This document shows, one piece after another, positions 10,561 to 21,272 of a stretch of 24,171 nt of DNA (position 1 is the stretch's first letter; every line of letters begins with the position of its first letter). Source of the stretch: Larix sibirica (Eukaryota > Streptophyta > Pinopsida > Pinales > Pinaceae); NCBI GenBank assembly GCA_004151065.3, contig NWUY0300055521.1:22468-46638 (forward strand), given 5' to 3'. Made by a program: the position numbers and the translations under genes. The notes beneath the pieces are model-generated. The model worked only from the letters and a program-made list of their open reading frames with translations. It ran no database searches and had not been told where the DNA came from.

Positions 10561-12049
10561 TAAACCAATCGGCCAGGTGGCAATCCAGTGCGTGGACTCA
10601 TGCTTGAAGAGTTCAACTTGGAACCTAGAGGTAGGTGGAGTCTTATGCAAAAAAGCACACAAATCGGCAAATATGCCTATGAGCATCAGATGAAGCCACA
10701 TGGCACCCTCTTTTGCATATGGAAAAGGCTTGAAAGGGAAAGGATTGAAACACTACAAAGTTGCCACATCGAAAACTACAACCACGCTCAGATCTCCACA
10801 TGGAAACCACCTCAAGGTCACGTAGTAAAGAGTCAACGCAAGATGACTTTGACACGAACCAAGCAGGTGCTACCACATGGCAGTGAGTCCCACCATGGGA
10901 AGTATCAAAGAAAAACTAGGAATGTAGAGTGAGGCAAAGAAGAAGAGAAAGGGGTTGAATCCTCGTAAAAGGTGGTCCTACCAAAAGAATGAACTATAGC
11001 CATTGGAGTTTCATCAAAGCTATCAACCATGATATCCTTGTGACGCGGTTAGTCCCGCCATAACTACAACCACTGTTCTTTTAACAAAATTCCTTCTCTC
11101 GATTGCTAATCTTTAATTGGGTCATCATGGAGATTCAAATGATAGAGAGAACACGCATCTCTAAGGCCCCGAATGAAGATACAATGTGAAGAAGAATTAG
11201 TCATTGGATAATTGACTAAGTGTGACTAGGAAAATCAGGGATTCGATTAGGTTCGCCTTAGTCTTGGTGTTGAGTTGATTCATGTTAATGACCAAATCTT
11301 GAAAAGGGTTAATGCATCCACCCTCTCTCTTATGGGAGAAATAAATGCTAGTAATGAAGCATAATGAATGTAGTTGTCTCCTTTTAGTATGATGGACGAT
11401 CATTAATGCATCTTGCAATGTTCAAATGATCCATGGAAAGCAAGGTTGGTTAATCAAGTCGAGGAGGAAAATTGAAGGGTTCACATCCTTTGGGATAGCT
11501 TAGGGTTTATTAGTTTAGAGGTTGGCTTATCTTCTCTGGTGCTACATTCCACATCTTTGTCATAGATTTGCAATCACTATAGCAAAACATTAAATATGAA
11601 GCTATCTCTTATAATGGATTTATATCCCCTAGGAGTTTGCACTGGTAGCAAAATAAGTTGTGGCTTTGTGGCTTGTGAAGTTCTTTGTAACTGGAGGAAA
11701 TTGAGAACTCGTTTTTTAGACTATGTTACTTTACAACAGCTTTGTTTAATAGAATGAATGATTGGTCTAGTTACTTATGTCTTTGTTTTCATATAGTTGG
11801 TCATGAAGATATAATCACCAATTGCCTTCATTTTTTATAAGTTTTTTATTTTTGCTTCTTTCATTATATGATTGTCCTATTGAATCTCTTATGCCTCAAG
11901 TTGTTGAGAGGAAGTAGTTCTTCCTCCCCTCTCAATAGCTTATGTCTTTAACATCTTTGACTCCATAACCCAATGACCACAACATCAACCATATTATTGT
12001 GACCAATCATTTCAACACTCATCTTTGAATATCTTTTTTTTGGTGAGCT
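10561..12049. other. Unassigned stretch between two LINEs
   Basis: The first few hundred bases are probably the 5' part of the minus-strand LINE. Beyond about 10950 nothing is recognisable on either strand. A 73-codon minus frame at 11197-11418 has no identifiable domain. This is the main place where 3' exons of the ACR11-like gene or 5' exons of the DA1-like gene could sit; I looked for ACT and LIM signatures on the minus strand and did not see them. Confidence 0.3.
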
Positions 12050-13442
12050 CCATTGCCAAATCTAGAGTACAAGAACTTAAAGATAAATCATGTTATTTTA
12101 AGGACACCCCCCTTGGGTTGGAAAAGTTACAATCCTAATGTGAGAGAGCCTCTACTAAGGTGTCAGTGGCATTGCCTCTAGACTAACCTTCAAAGAGATT
12201 TACTTAGAGTATTTTAGGGTGTTGATTTGAGTGCTAATAGAACTATAGTGGTCAAGAAATTGGTGTAGGCCATAAGGACTACGTAGAACCAAGGAAGTAA
12301 GATTGTTGAAAAAAGTAAACCTCGTCCTTTATGGACACTAACAACGAAGTCAAACCGATCCCTCAAGTCATAGGCCCTTAGGGGCTTGCTTATATGTTTG
12401 CAAGATGATTGCATCTTTATTGGAAAACCTAAGGGGAATCCTCTAAGCAAGTATAGCCAAAATGCAAAGTTGCAACACTACATAATTTTCAAGCCAAACC
12501 CGACAATCTATAGTTCTGTAACCATTCCAAGGCCCTACAAAAAGAATAGGCAATGGAGACATTAGCATTAAGATCCTCTCAAAGTCTTCTCCTAGAATGT
12601 CGTCTCCTAGAATGGTAAGGAATGACGAATCATTCTTGAAAATGTTTGGTTAGAATGGTTAGAAATTCTATGGGGTCTATAATTATTCTTTGTTTATGAA
12701 ATCTAAGGTTATTGGAATTAATTTATAATTTTCCCTTCCCTTTATATGGTCAGATGCAAAGTTCTTTTTCCCCTCATAAGAGAGGAAAGGTGGTGTTTCC
12801 ATCATATCCCTACTCAATTTGTTACAAACTAGGGCATCAACCCCACTCAATGATTCGTTTGGATCGTATTAAATCTAGATGGCAATAAATTGGGACTAGC
12901 CATTATCTATGCCTCAAACAATACAATGGAGTGTGTAGATTTTTGGTCATAGATGTTTGATAAATCACCCAAATTCAAATGGCTTATTTGTGGAGGCATA
13001 TCATGGTAGAGTTAATTGAGGACACAAAAGATCCACTCCCAATGTATTGGTGCACTCATAAGGGAGAGGCCTAGTTCTACTACAAATCCAAACTTAGGTT
13101 GTATAACTCCCATTAAATATGCAAAGAATGATTACTTCAAGCTTTGGTATACCTAGTCCAATTTCAAGAAAGGTAATGAAAGAGTCATGAAGTAGCATGA
13201 TAGAGCCATGTTAATGAACTAAAACTTGTTTTCCTTTGATTGCATAGGGTCAAGAGTCAAGATCGATAAATATTATTTTGAAGGTAACATTTTTAAACCA
13301 TAACAATAATCTTCTCGATTTCCTAAGGAGATGAAAACCCTCGCACCCCAAGATCACATTATATTCTCAATGTCTCTCAACTAGACATCATGCACTACCT
13401 CAAAAATATTCCAAGGATTTTGGATCTTGTCTTAAAAATGTA
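12050..13442 (+). mobile_element. L1-like LINE, 5' part with endonuclease remnants
   Basis: Plus-strand translation with many stops gives an AP-endonuclease-like series. LAIIYASNNTMECVDFW lies near 12893-12945, followed by KFKWLICGGIS near 12975-13005, where the family GDFN motif has decayed. A later block around 13100-13260 has the spacing of the endonuclease C-terminus ('GNERVMK...DRAM...FSFD'). The region upstream of 12830 may be ORF1-derived but is not convincing. The element is interrupted at about 13442 by the tandem array and resumes near 16425. The left limit is approximate. Confidence 0.65.
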
Positions 13443-13477
13443 AGGGAACATACGGTGGATTGAATGATGGGATGAAG

Positions 13478-13707
13478 TATTTTTTTTTTAGAAATATGTC
13501 TTCTAGAATCTCTTTGGCTAAGCTACCGCACTATGAGGGGCATACCTATGCCTTTAAGGTCACTCAGGACTTGCAATTGTGCTCATCTACACCGAGTTGG
13601 GGGGTTTTGAACTCAAGTCTCCACATTAATACAGGCCCAATCACCTTGTTGCTTGCCACTAGACCACACTCTCAAGGGCAAAAGGGTGTGGGGTAGAGGG
13701 GGTGAAG
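13478..13707 (-). mobile_element. tRNA-derived SINE in array unit 1, with poly(A) tail
   Basis: Read on the minus strand, this has a box A (tggtctagtggc), a box B (gagttcaaaac) and a terminal poly(A), visible as a T run at about 13481-13490. 'gatgaag' at 13471-13477 and 'ggtgaag' at 13701-13707 look like the two halves of a diverged target-site duplication. Units 2 and 3 carry the uninterrupted site, so the insertion is later than the amplification of the array or confined to one unit. The tRNA-related head differs from the 5455 and 16680 family. Confidence 0.7.
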
Positions 13708-13928
13708 CAATGGTTAGAAAAAACTCTCTTCTCTAAGGCTACGACAAGCAAATTTAACCATCGAAAGCCACCTAGGAAAATGCAATGACCGCATAATTGG
13801 ATAAGCTTAATAAACTTCATTAAGCCCATCCTTATGACAAAAGTTTGCCTGATACAAGTGCCAAGATTGAGCATTGCTTAAATATTGTTAAGTTAAGGCT
13901 AAGGAGGCAAAAATACATGCTCGGCCCC

Positions 13929-14014
13929 ATTACCTTAGGATTGAGAGCAATCCATTAAGATTATTTTAGAGATTACCTTAGAATTGAGAGCAATATATTA
14001 AGATTATTTTAGAG
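13929..14014. repeat. 43-bp local tandem duplication in unit 1
   Basis: 'attaccttaggattgagag' begins at 13929 and recurs with one change at 13972, and both copies run to 'aagattattttagag'. The other two array units carry this segment once ('ccttagaattggggac'), so the duplication is private to unit 1. Confidence 0.85.
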
Positions 14015-15161
14015 CTATGGCCTCAAAGCAAGTCTCCAAGCGAGTTGCAACAATCCAATTAGACACCATGTAACACGAGCATCCATTATTAAAAAAGAGG
14101 TCTCTTGCTACCAACTTACTTTTCAATCATAAGGCTAAAGAAAATATGGTAGCCATACAAACCTACATCCATTTGGTCCCCTGAAAAGTGAAAGACACAC
14201 AAAAATATGGCTGATTAGCCAATGTCAATGGATGAGCTATATGTTTCCCTGCAAAAGATGGTTGAGAAGAAATCTAAAGTCCTAAATAGGATAAGATAAT
14301 TTTGACAATGTCCAACAAATGACCCCAATAATTAGGTCAATGGGTCTCAAAAGTACAACCAATGTAAATACACAAGGGGAGTGCGAAAGCGATGCCTATC
14401 ACTATAACAAAAGCATAAAGGAGCTAAAATAACTATCCAATAGAAGAAGAAAAATAGTGCAAATATAAAAACCATGTCAAGCATAAACTACAGAGAACAA
14501 GGCATGTTGGAACTAGAAGCAAAATGAGGGAAGAGAGAGGAAGAAAGGGGAATTAGGGTGCATTGAATGATGGGATGAAGCAACAAACTCTCTTCTTTGA
14601 GGCTATGGCAAACAAAATTAACCATTAGAGAACACATAGACAAAGGCAATGGCCACATAAATTGACAAGGTTAATTAGCTCCTCCAAGCCTATCCTCATA
14701 ACAAAAGTTTGCAAGATAGGGCCACCAAGCTTGGGCATTGCTTAAATAATGTGGAGCTATGGAAATCTAAGGAGGCGTAATACGTGCTCACCTCCATTTC
14801 CTTAGAATTGGGGACAATCTATCAAGACTATTTTCAAGTTATGGCCTCTAGTCTTTGAGCAGATTGCAACCATCAAATCATATGTAGGCCATGTCACATA
14901 ACAATTTGGTATTGAAAAAGAGTTTCTCTCACTACAAATTTACTTTTCATTCATAAAGGATCATGAAGAATATATGGTAGCCATGCAAAGCTACATCTAT
15001 TGGTCCCCTAAAAAGTGGCAAAGACACAAAAAGATGTGTGACTAGCACGTCTCATTAGATGCGCTATATGTTACCTTGCACAATATGGTTGACAAAAAAT
15101 CTACAATCCTAGATAAGATAAGATAAGACAAGTTTAATAATGTCAAAAGAATGACCACATC

Positions 15162-15361
15162 GATTATGTCAATTGTCAATTGGGTGTAGTTTCAATTCCT
15201 GCTTGTGACATGTGTGCTCTTTGTGATAAAGTTATTGATGTAGGCTCTTCGTCAGTCAATTGTTGGTTGGGGCTAGCAAGGTACCAGCAATCTCATTCTT
15301 GTATATGGGCTTGTGAGTGGAATGATTTGTATTCACAAGGAATAAAAACAATTAGGCCAAT
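15162..15361. mobile_element. 188-bp insertion in array unit 2
   Basis: Units 1 and 3 read 'gaccacaaaaattaggtcaatggg' or close variants here, while unit 2 is interrupted. The bordering pair 'gattatgtcaat' (15162-15173) and 'aattaggccaat' (15350-15361) fits a diverged 12-bp target-site duplication. The insert holds a box-B-like 'agtttcaattcct' near its left end on the plus strand and could be a truncated SINE, but no box A or poly(A) is visible. The family is unknown. Confidence 0.6.
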
Positions 15362-16424
15362 GGGACTCAAAAGTACAACCAATGTAAATACACAATGGGA
15401 GTGAGAAAGCAATGCCTATCACTACTTTATCAAAAGCATAAAAGAGCTAAATTAACTATCTAATAGAAATGAAAAGTAGTGCATATAGAAAACCATGTCA
15501 AGTATAAAATACAAATGTCAAGGCATGCTAAAGCAAAAAGCAAAATGAGGGGAGAGGCAGGAAGAAAGGCGAATCAAGGTGGGTTAAATGATGGGATGAA
15601 GCAGTTATTAGAACAAACTCTCTTCTCTGAGGCAATGGCAAACAAATTGAACCATTAGAGGACACCTGGTCAAAGGCAATGGCCACATAAATCAAGAAGG
15701 TTAATAAGCTCCTTCAGGCCCACTCTTATGACAAAAGTTTGCAAGACAAAGCCACCAAGCTTGGGCATTGCTTAAATATCATTGAGCTACAGAATTCTAA
15801 GAAGGAATAAATACATGCTCGCCTCCACTGCCTTAGAATTGGGGACATTCTATAAGGATTATTTGTGAGCTATGGCCTCAAAACAAGTCTCCGAGCAGAT
15901 TGCAAAAATCAAATCAGATGTAGGCCATGTCACATAACAGGTCAGGTATTGAAAAAGAGTATCTCTCACTCGAACTTACTTTTCATACATAAGGGATCAC
16001 AGAAGAAAATATGTTGGCGCAAAGCTACGACCATTTGGTCTCTGAAAAGTGACAGACACAAAAAGGTCTGTGTGACTAGTCCATCTCACTAGATGAGATG
16101 ACACTTCCCTATAAAAGATGGTTGACAAGAAATCTACAATCCTAGATAAGATAAGATAATTTTATTAATGTCCAACGAATGACCACAAAAATTAGGTCAA
16201 TGGGGCACAACAGCACAACCAGGGTAAATACACAGTCGGAGTGGAAGTGGGAGTGGGAGTGCAAGAGCAATGCCTAATACTATATCAAAAGCATAAAAGC
16301 ATTAACATAACTAGCCAATAAAAATGAAAAGTAGTGCAGATACAAAACCATGTTGAGCATAAATTACAAATGTCGAGGCATGCTGAAGCTATAGACAGAA
16401 AACAAGGTGAGAGAGGGGAAGAAG

Positions 16425-19145
16425 GTTTTTCGGTCAAATTTTATAAGGCCACTTGGAATTTCATGGATCTGGAGTTAATATAGATTTACCAATAAGCCAT
16501 CAAAATGCAGTCTTTGGGTGAGATCTTCAACAAAGGCTATAGCAAATTCATCCTAAAGGTGGGGGATCACAACCTTATCAATAGTTGGAAGCCTATCAAC
16601 CTCATTGACATGTCTTTCAAGATTTTAGCCAAAGCTTTAGCTTTGTGAATCTAATATATATAATGATGTCAACAAAGGGATTGGCTGGTTGGTAAAGCAG
16701 GGATGGTGATATTCCCCCCCATCAAGGTTTAAGTCTGCTAATTTGACATGTCAACCCCTCATGGGGCCATCATGGTTGTGCAAGCTAACCAATAAATGTT
16801 GATGGACAAAGTTCTTAGCCTTGAATGTCAATAGATTTCACTTTGATATTGATTGGGTGGGATTCATAGTTGACGGAAGCTTAAATACTTCCATATATAT
16901 TGTTGAAGGTTTTGAGAGGTCCATACTAGTGTTTATCTGAACTAATGGTTGATCGGTGGACATTCTGATTTGAGCATCTTTTTAGTATATATGTGATGCC
17001 ACTATGCTCTCTTATGTCATTCCAATGGCACAAATAACAAAATGTATCTATTTTATTTTCAATAATGGAAAAAGGTACGATATTTTTATGGGTTGAAAAG
17101 ACATTGTTGAAGATCATTGAACCATATCAAAACTACCTCTATAAGATGGACATTATATCTTACATTAATATGATTGTTGTGTGGGAGGGGCTATAGAATG
17201 GGTAAGACACATACACCAATGTATATTATTTACTAAGATCAACAAGAAGTCTTGTGATCGGAGCAAACAACAATTTATAATCCCAATGCTTCAAGTCCTA
17301 GATTTTGCTTCATTATTTATCAAAACCAATTAAAACTCTGTAGATGATTTAATCAACCTTGATATTAACAAATTAAAGTCAGAAGACATCTAATTTTTCG
17401 AATGAATCAGAGAAGGATGCCCACTCTCCCCACGTTAACATGTCTTGGTGGCCAAAGCCTTGGCTACCTATTGGTATGGAAAATCAACCAAGGCAAAATC
17501 AAAGGTATTCATCTGCCTACTCATAACTTTGGCCAGTTGGTCAATAGGCACTCCACATATAAATTCATTTGTCATAATAATGGAGAACATGAAAACCTTC
17601 AATAATATGTTGGAGTGGATTGATATATTATGTATAGCATCCATCTGCAACGCCAACATCTAATGGACCAAAACACACTATTATAGGCAAAGCTAGAGTG
17701 AGTTGACAAAGGTTGGATAACCTTAGCCAGGCTTGGATACAACCTCTGCAAATTTTCAAAACCTAAAGCATACCCTTTGCCTTTCGATCTTCTCCAATTG
17801 AGCATTGGCCACACGTTTTGAAGAGTACAAAAACAATTTTTAGGTCACTAGACAAGCCAATGCCTTTGAAAACTTAGTTTTAAATCTACACTGAACTGTT
17901 GGTGTCCATGCACATTTTTAACTCTTCATGTTGGGGTCCTACAGCAGTAGCCTATGGCAAACTTACTAAAGCACTCCTATCATTCATTTGGATGCAGTTT
18001 TATGGGAAAAGTCTTTCATAGAGTGGCCATGAACATTTGTAGCTCCCCAAGAGAAAAGGTGGGGCTGGGAGTGATCGACATCTATACATAAGCTCAAGCT
18101 CTTTGTGCTAAATGGATTATTCAAGCTATTGAAGGAAGAGAGGCTTGGAAGATCCTCTTGCACAATTTTCTAACAATAGTTGAGCCATATGGCAAAAGGT
18201 GCTAGAGAGGGCTCAATTTCTAAAGACCCTAGATCTCACTCCAGCTCCTATCAAGATTTGAAGTACTTTTGTGGCGCAAAGCATTTGAAGGGCCTAGGTA
18301 ATGCCCAAGTCACATTTAAGATGGTGGGATAACCAATTTAGAGCAAGAATTTCTTTCATTGATCACTCAATTTGGTGGTCACTGATGGCATCCCTTGCCT
18401 CCAACCTCTTGCCTCCAACCTCTCGCCTCTTTATGCTCATAAAGACAATCAAGGACTTATACTACCAGCAACAGATGGACTATATGTCATGGAACACATT
18501 CAAAGTTAAATTCATCCTAATAATGTACAAAAGATCACCCTTGAAAGGATCAACAAAATAATCCCTACCTCATTGTCTTTCAATCTTGGTATCAAGAACC
18601 CAGTCAATTGGAGAAAGGATTGGAAGTGGAAACACTCCAAACCTTTCCAAAAGTATAAGCCAACCGATGCTTACGAGTGACCAATGGTCACTCGACAAAT
18701 TCATGCCAAACTTAATGAAGCCTGGAAACTTAAGTCCGTGCTCTCAACCTGGAGCTACAAACTTGAGGCTATTTGGAAGACCATGATTAAACCAAAAATA
18801 GCCCTTTTTCCTGGTCCTTAATTTATGATGGGTTGGCGTTAAGTCATCACTGATCTCATTTGGGTCTCCTATGTCCCCTTTATGCCTTGCAGTGCACATG
18901 AATTAGCCAAGCATATTTTCTGGTACTGCAGAAAAGTTCAGGCCACCTAGAGGTGAGTCGAATCTCCATATGCTTATTTCACCCTTTCCTTGGTCACCTA
19001 AAAATCTATTCTCTTCGGGGACAACCACCCTTGGACTGCCAAATCTGACAAAAGGCTCACATATTTTGTAAAAAAAATATTACAATGTACTCTTTTGATT
19101 TTGCGGCAGCTCCATTAATGGAAAAACATTTTACCCTTAAATAAA
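16425..19145 (+). mobile_element. L1-like LINE, reverse transcriptase part
   Basis: Plus-strand translation resumes the LINE. VKFYKATWNFMDLEL and SLGEIFNKGYSKFILK are followed by 'KVGDHNLINSWKPINLIDMS' and FKILAKALAL (about 16434-16647), which is the plant L1 RT entry block. After a SINE, motif B appears near 17410-17470 in shifted frames (QGCPLSP.L as 'EGCPLSP'). Near 17530-17570 the YADD box is unreadable. A C-terminal Cys/His knuckle (CSAHELAKHIFWYC) lies near 18888-18931, and the element ends around 19145 after 'cccttaaataaaataag'. Many stops and frameshifts make it inactive. Confidence 0.75.
16668..16840 (+). mobile_element. tRNA-derived SINE-like element inside the L1-like LINE
   Basis: 'ttggctggttggtaaagcag' (box A region, about 16680-16699) is followed by 'tcaaggtttaagtctgc' (box B region, about 16722-16738). 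The head aligns with the SINE at 5455, sharing 'taaagcaggg.tggtgatattcc'. It separates the RT entry block from the rest of the L1-like LINE. The 3' boundary is uncertain. Confidence 0.55.
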
Positions 19146-19298
19146 ATAAGAATGATCTAAATTTTGGAGAATACATGTGCTCAGAAATAAAAAGATAAGC
19201 AGAAAACAGCATTGGTAGATGATGAACAGATAACAATAATATTTATAGATCAGTAGAAGGCAGAAATAAACTGAATGAGAACGCAGTCCATTGCTTAC

Positions 19299-19393
19299 GC
19301 TCGGGTTATGGCGAATGTGTTGTGCTTGCCAGAAGAGTCCAAGAACACATTTGCTTTCACAACATTCAAACCCAGATCTCTAAGGGCCGCCAT
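19299..19393 (-). CDS. ACR11: ACR11-like ACT-domain protein, exon 5
   Basis: The exon starts after CTGTAG... (acceptor CTACAG before ATG GCG) in phase 0 and ends in phase 2 at GAGC|GTAAGC, 95 bp. It reads [20 protein letters not shown] then [11 protein letters not shown], the second half of the first ACT domain (helix plus two strands). This wording is typical of the plant plastid proteins ACR11/ACR12; ACR11 is reported to activate plastid glutamine synthetase GLN2. The next exon should begin 'A-D-x-GRKVEDPE' in phase 2. It was not found in the sequence down to 7426; the 3' end of the L1-like LINE lies only about 150 bp beyond the donor. Confidence 0.9.
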
Positions 19394-20092
19394 CTGTAGC
19401 ATGAACAAAAAAAATTATTCACAGTTGCTAAAATTTGAATGCTGCTTTTTCTGAATATCATTCATTGCTGTCTCAATTTTGTCAATCAAATTACATAAAA
19501 CTACAATTCCATGAATTCAAGGCCACAGTTCAATGTTTAGAACAAAATGTTTTAACTATAAGCAATTAAAATGTTGCATTAAAGAAATTTTCTTTAGTAG
19601 GAAGGGACTTCTAAAGTCAATATCTCATTACTTCAAAAAGGAATAATTTCACAGCAATGAGTTGATAAACAAAACATCCCATAAAATAATTAGAAAACAA
19701 ATTGTTTTGCAAGGCAACGCTGGTCGGGGTATCTTATACTCTCTCTTTTAGCTGTTAAGCTTTTATTTTGCTAGACATGTTGAGGCTGGTCTCTAACCGG
19801 CCCTTAGATCTTAGACATTATTATTTTTCTGCTTTTAGCATTGTTCTAGGAGATGCCCTGGCACTCCCATTTTGTATTGACAATGGATGTACTTTTTGTC
19901 CCTTTGACCTACCTATGTGGTCTTTTGTTGGACATTAATAAAAGTATCTTATCTTATCTTATCATATTGCTCACTACCTTCAGAAAACAACAACAGAACT
20001 ATTAATATACTGAGCAAAGGCTGTCATGAAATTTTTGATATTTTGGTTACATCCACTTTAATATTTTGAGGATTTATGAGTATCAACAATAC
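19394..20092 (-). other. ACR11-like intron 4 with LINE fragment
   Basis: This 699-bp intron lies between donor GTATTG (after GATACA at 20093) and acceptor CTACAG. Its main content is the plus-strand LINE 3' fragment at about 19735-19975. No extra exon is seen. Confidence 0.7.
19735..19975 (+). mobile_element. 3' end of LINE family A, antisense in ACR11-like intron
   Basis: The end 'ttgttggacattaataaaag' is followed by three tandem ttatc units ('tatcttatcttatcttatc', about 19950-19968). In reverse complement this matches the 3' ends at 8077, 14286, 15111 and 16138, including 'gggagtg', 'tgctaaaagca' and the 'aatgtccaacaaa.gacc' block. It is a 5'-truncated copy of about 240 bp with no coding region. 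The left limit is approximate. Confidence 0.7.
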
Positions 20093-20215
20093 TGTATCAA
20101 GAAGGGCACCCAGACGATCTCCAAAAGTGATCTCAACCACTGTTGCATTTGGATCCGAATCTTGATCTATTGTAACCTTTGGTACTGGAATAACATCACT
20201 GTCAGTACTTCCCTC
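20093..20215 (-). CDS. ACR11: ACR11-like ACT-domain protein, exon 4
   Basis: The exon starts after GGACAG in phase 0 and ends in phase 0 at GATACA|GTATTG, 41 codons. It reads [40 protein letters not shown] and T. '[15 protein letters not shown]' and '[11 protein letters not shown]' are the conserved start of the first ACT domain of the plant ACR11/ACR12 group (first strand and the loop where ACT domains bind small ligands). A second AG 3 bp in could move the border by one codon. It joins exon 5 as LLDT-MAAL without a frame change. Confidence 0.92.
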
Positions 20216-20359
20216 CTGTCCATGAGACAGGCATCAAACAAATGGATTTGGAATCAGATTTATAGCCCAACAAATTATAGACACTCAAAATGTCTAAAAT
20301 CAGTTACAGAATGTTGTCAATGATGGATAACATGACTTCAGTCTAAGATAAAACCATAC

Positions 20360-20414
20360 CTCCAAAGTTGGCATTGCCATACTGGAAGGATTTATTTCAG
20401 CCTGACATAATAAT
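20360..20414 (-). CDS. ACR11: ACR11-like protein, exon 3 (linker)
   Basis: This 55-bp exon starts after GATGCTAG in phase 2 and ends in phase 0 at TTGGAG|GTATGG. It gives LLCQAEINPSSMAMPTLE, the poorly conserved linker between transit peptide and ACT domain. An alternative acceptor at CAG would start it at 20401, but only the 20414 start keeps phase with exon 2 (AG + A = Arg). Support rests on phase agreement and splice consensus more than on similarity. Confidence 0.7.
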
Positions 20415-21209
20415 CTAGCATCAAACCAAAACAGCAACTGCCATTAGTCAATTGAGGGTAATGTGCCAAAAATGTCATACTATCCTACTCTAAAGGCAGG
20501 ATGCTATTGTAAAAAGTATTGTATCTTGCAATCATTCTCTGCATAAACTTTAAAGCACATCCCTTTGATAAGTAAAATACACTTATTATCTCGACACCCA
20601 CACAGTCACACAGACACTTGCAGTATGCTATGCTCAGGAACTGATTATGTTCTTCAGTAGTAAAATAATACAGAACAACACAGTAACCAGGCATATAAAT
20701 ACAAAAGATATACAAGCATGTACTCAAAATAGCATTTTGTAACAATCGGTACAATACTCGTAATATTGCTGTTCAATTATGGTTTTCACTGCAGAAAGAA
20801 ATTTTGAACCAACGTGTTTCAAGTGAACTCATCAGCAGGGCTTATCTGTAGAACGTAAGAGAACATGCTTCTATCGGCTTATCTATAGAATGTAAGAGAA
20901 CATGCTTCTATTGGCTTATTTATGAGTTCACTCAAAACACATTGGCTCAAAATTTCTTTACATAGTGAAAACCAGAAATTCAACAGCAATTTGTACAACT
21001 GCAGAAACAACCACCATTCAAAAACAATGTTAATCAGTTAACTATGCCAGAAAACCTTATTTTCAATGATGTAATCCTTTGGGGTTTATTAATCATATAC
21101 AAGTCTTCAAAATAAGATATAGTTAAAATTGGCTATTAAGTCTAAGTAATTACATAGGTTTTACATTGTTTCTATGCAGATTTGTAATTAGGATGAAAAA
21201 TAGACTAAC
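20415..21209 (-). other. ACR11-like intron 2 with hairpin MITE
   Basis: This 795-bp intron lies between donor GTTAGT (after CCCTGAG at 21210) and acceptor GCTAG. It contains the inverted-repeat element at 20765-20990. The minus frame at 20485-20754 has no domain and is considered chance. Confidence 0.65.
20765..20990. mobile_element. Hairpin MITE with 68-bp terminal inverted repeats
   Basis: The left arm 20765-20832 and the reverse complement of the right arm 20922-20990 align over their full length with about a dozen differences. They share attgctgttsaatt, ggttttcact, aaagaaattttgarccaay and gtgaactcat. The 89-bp centre holds a 37-bp unit twice (20839-20875 and 20876-20912, 'ggcttatct(g/a)tagaa(c/t)gta' at their start) plus a 9-bp stub. 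There is no coding capacity, so it would depend on a DNA transposase elsewhere. No clear target-site duplication was seen, so the superfamily is unknown. Confidence 0.8.
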
Positions 21210-21272
21210 CTCAGGGTTGCATACAGGGGTTTCAAGCTTTTCACAGTAGGACCTGCTTTGTTCTTGTCAGAG
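21210..21272 (-). CDS. ACR11: ACR11-like protein, exon 2 (linker)
   Basis: This 63-bp exon starts after GCTGTAG and ends CCCTGAG|GTTAGT, carrying 20 codons between split codons. It reads SDKNKAGPTVKSLKPLYATL. The phase fits on both sides: AG + C (Ser) from exon 1 and AG + A (Arg) into exon 3. The residues are basic and Ser/Thr-rich with no acidic cluster, as expected near the end of a plastid transit peptide. Similarity alone would not identify it; the double phase match is the argument. Confidence 0.65.

Larger units (their letters stand above)
13443..16424 (-). repeat. Tandem array of three ~835-bp units carrying a LINE 3' tail
   Basis: Unit starts are marked by 't(g/a)aatgatgggatgaag' at 13461, 14564 and 15585. 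Raw periods of 1103 and 1021 bp fall to about 830-835 once a SINE and a 43-bp duplication (unit 1) and a 188-bp insert (unit 2) are removed; unit 3 is about 840 bp. Each unit holds one 'ggataagataa...aatgtccaa' block (about 14286, 15111, 16138), matching in inverse orientation the 3' end of LINE family A (8077) and the fragment near 19975. The remaining ~560 bp of the unit is unrecognised. The array lies inside the plus-strand L1-like LINE. Confidence 0.8.

Noticed and set aside
10336-10701. 121-codon minus frame as an independent gene
   Set aside because: Its C-terminal half is the N-terminal RT block of the dead LINE, and the frame breaks before motif A.
15180-15404. 74-codon plus frame
   Set aside because: It lies almost entirely in the 188-bp insertion of array unit 2 and runs into array sequence.
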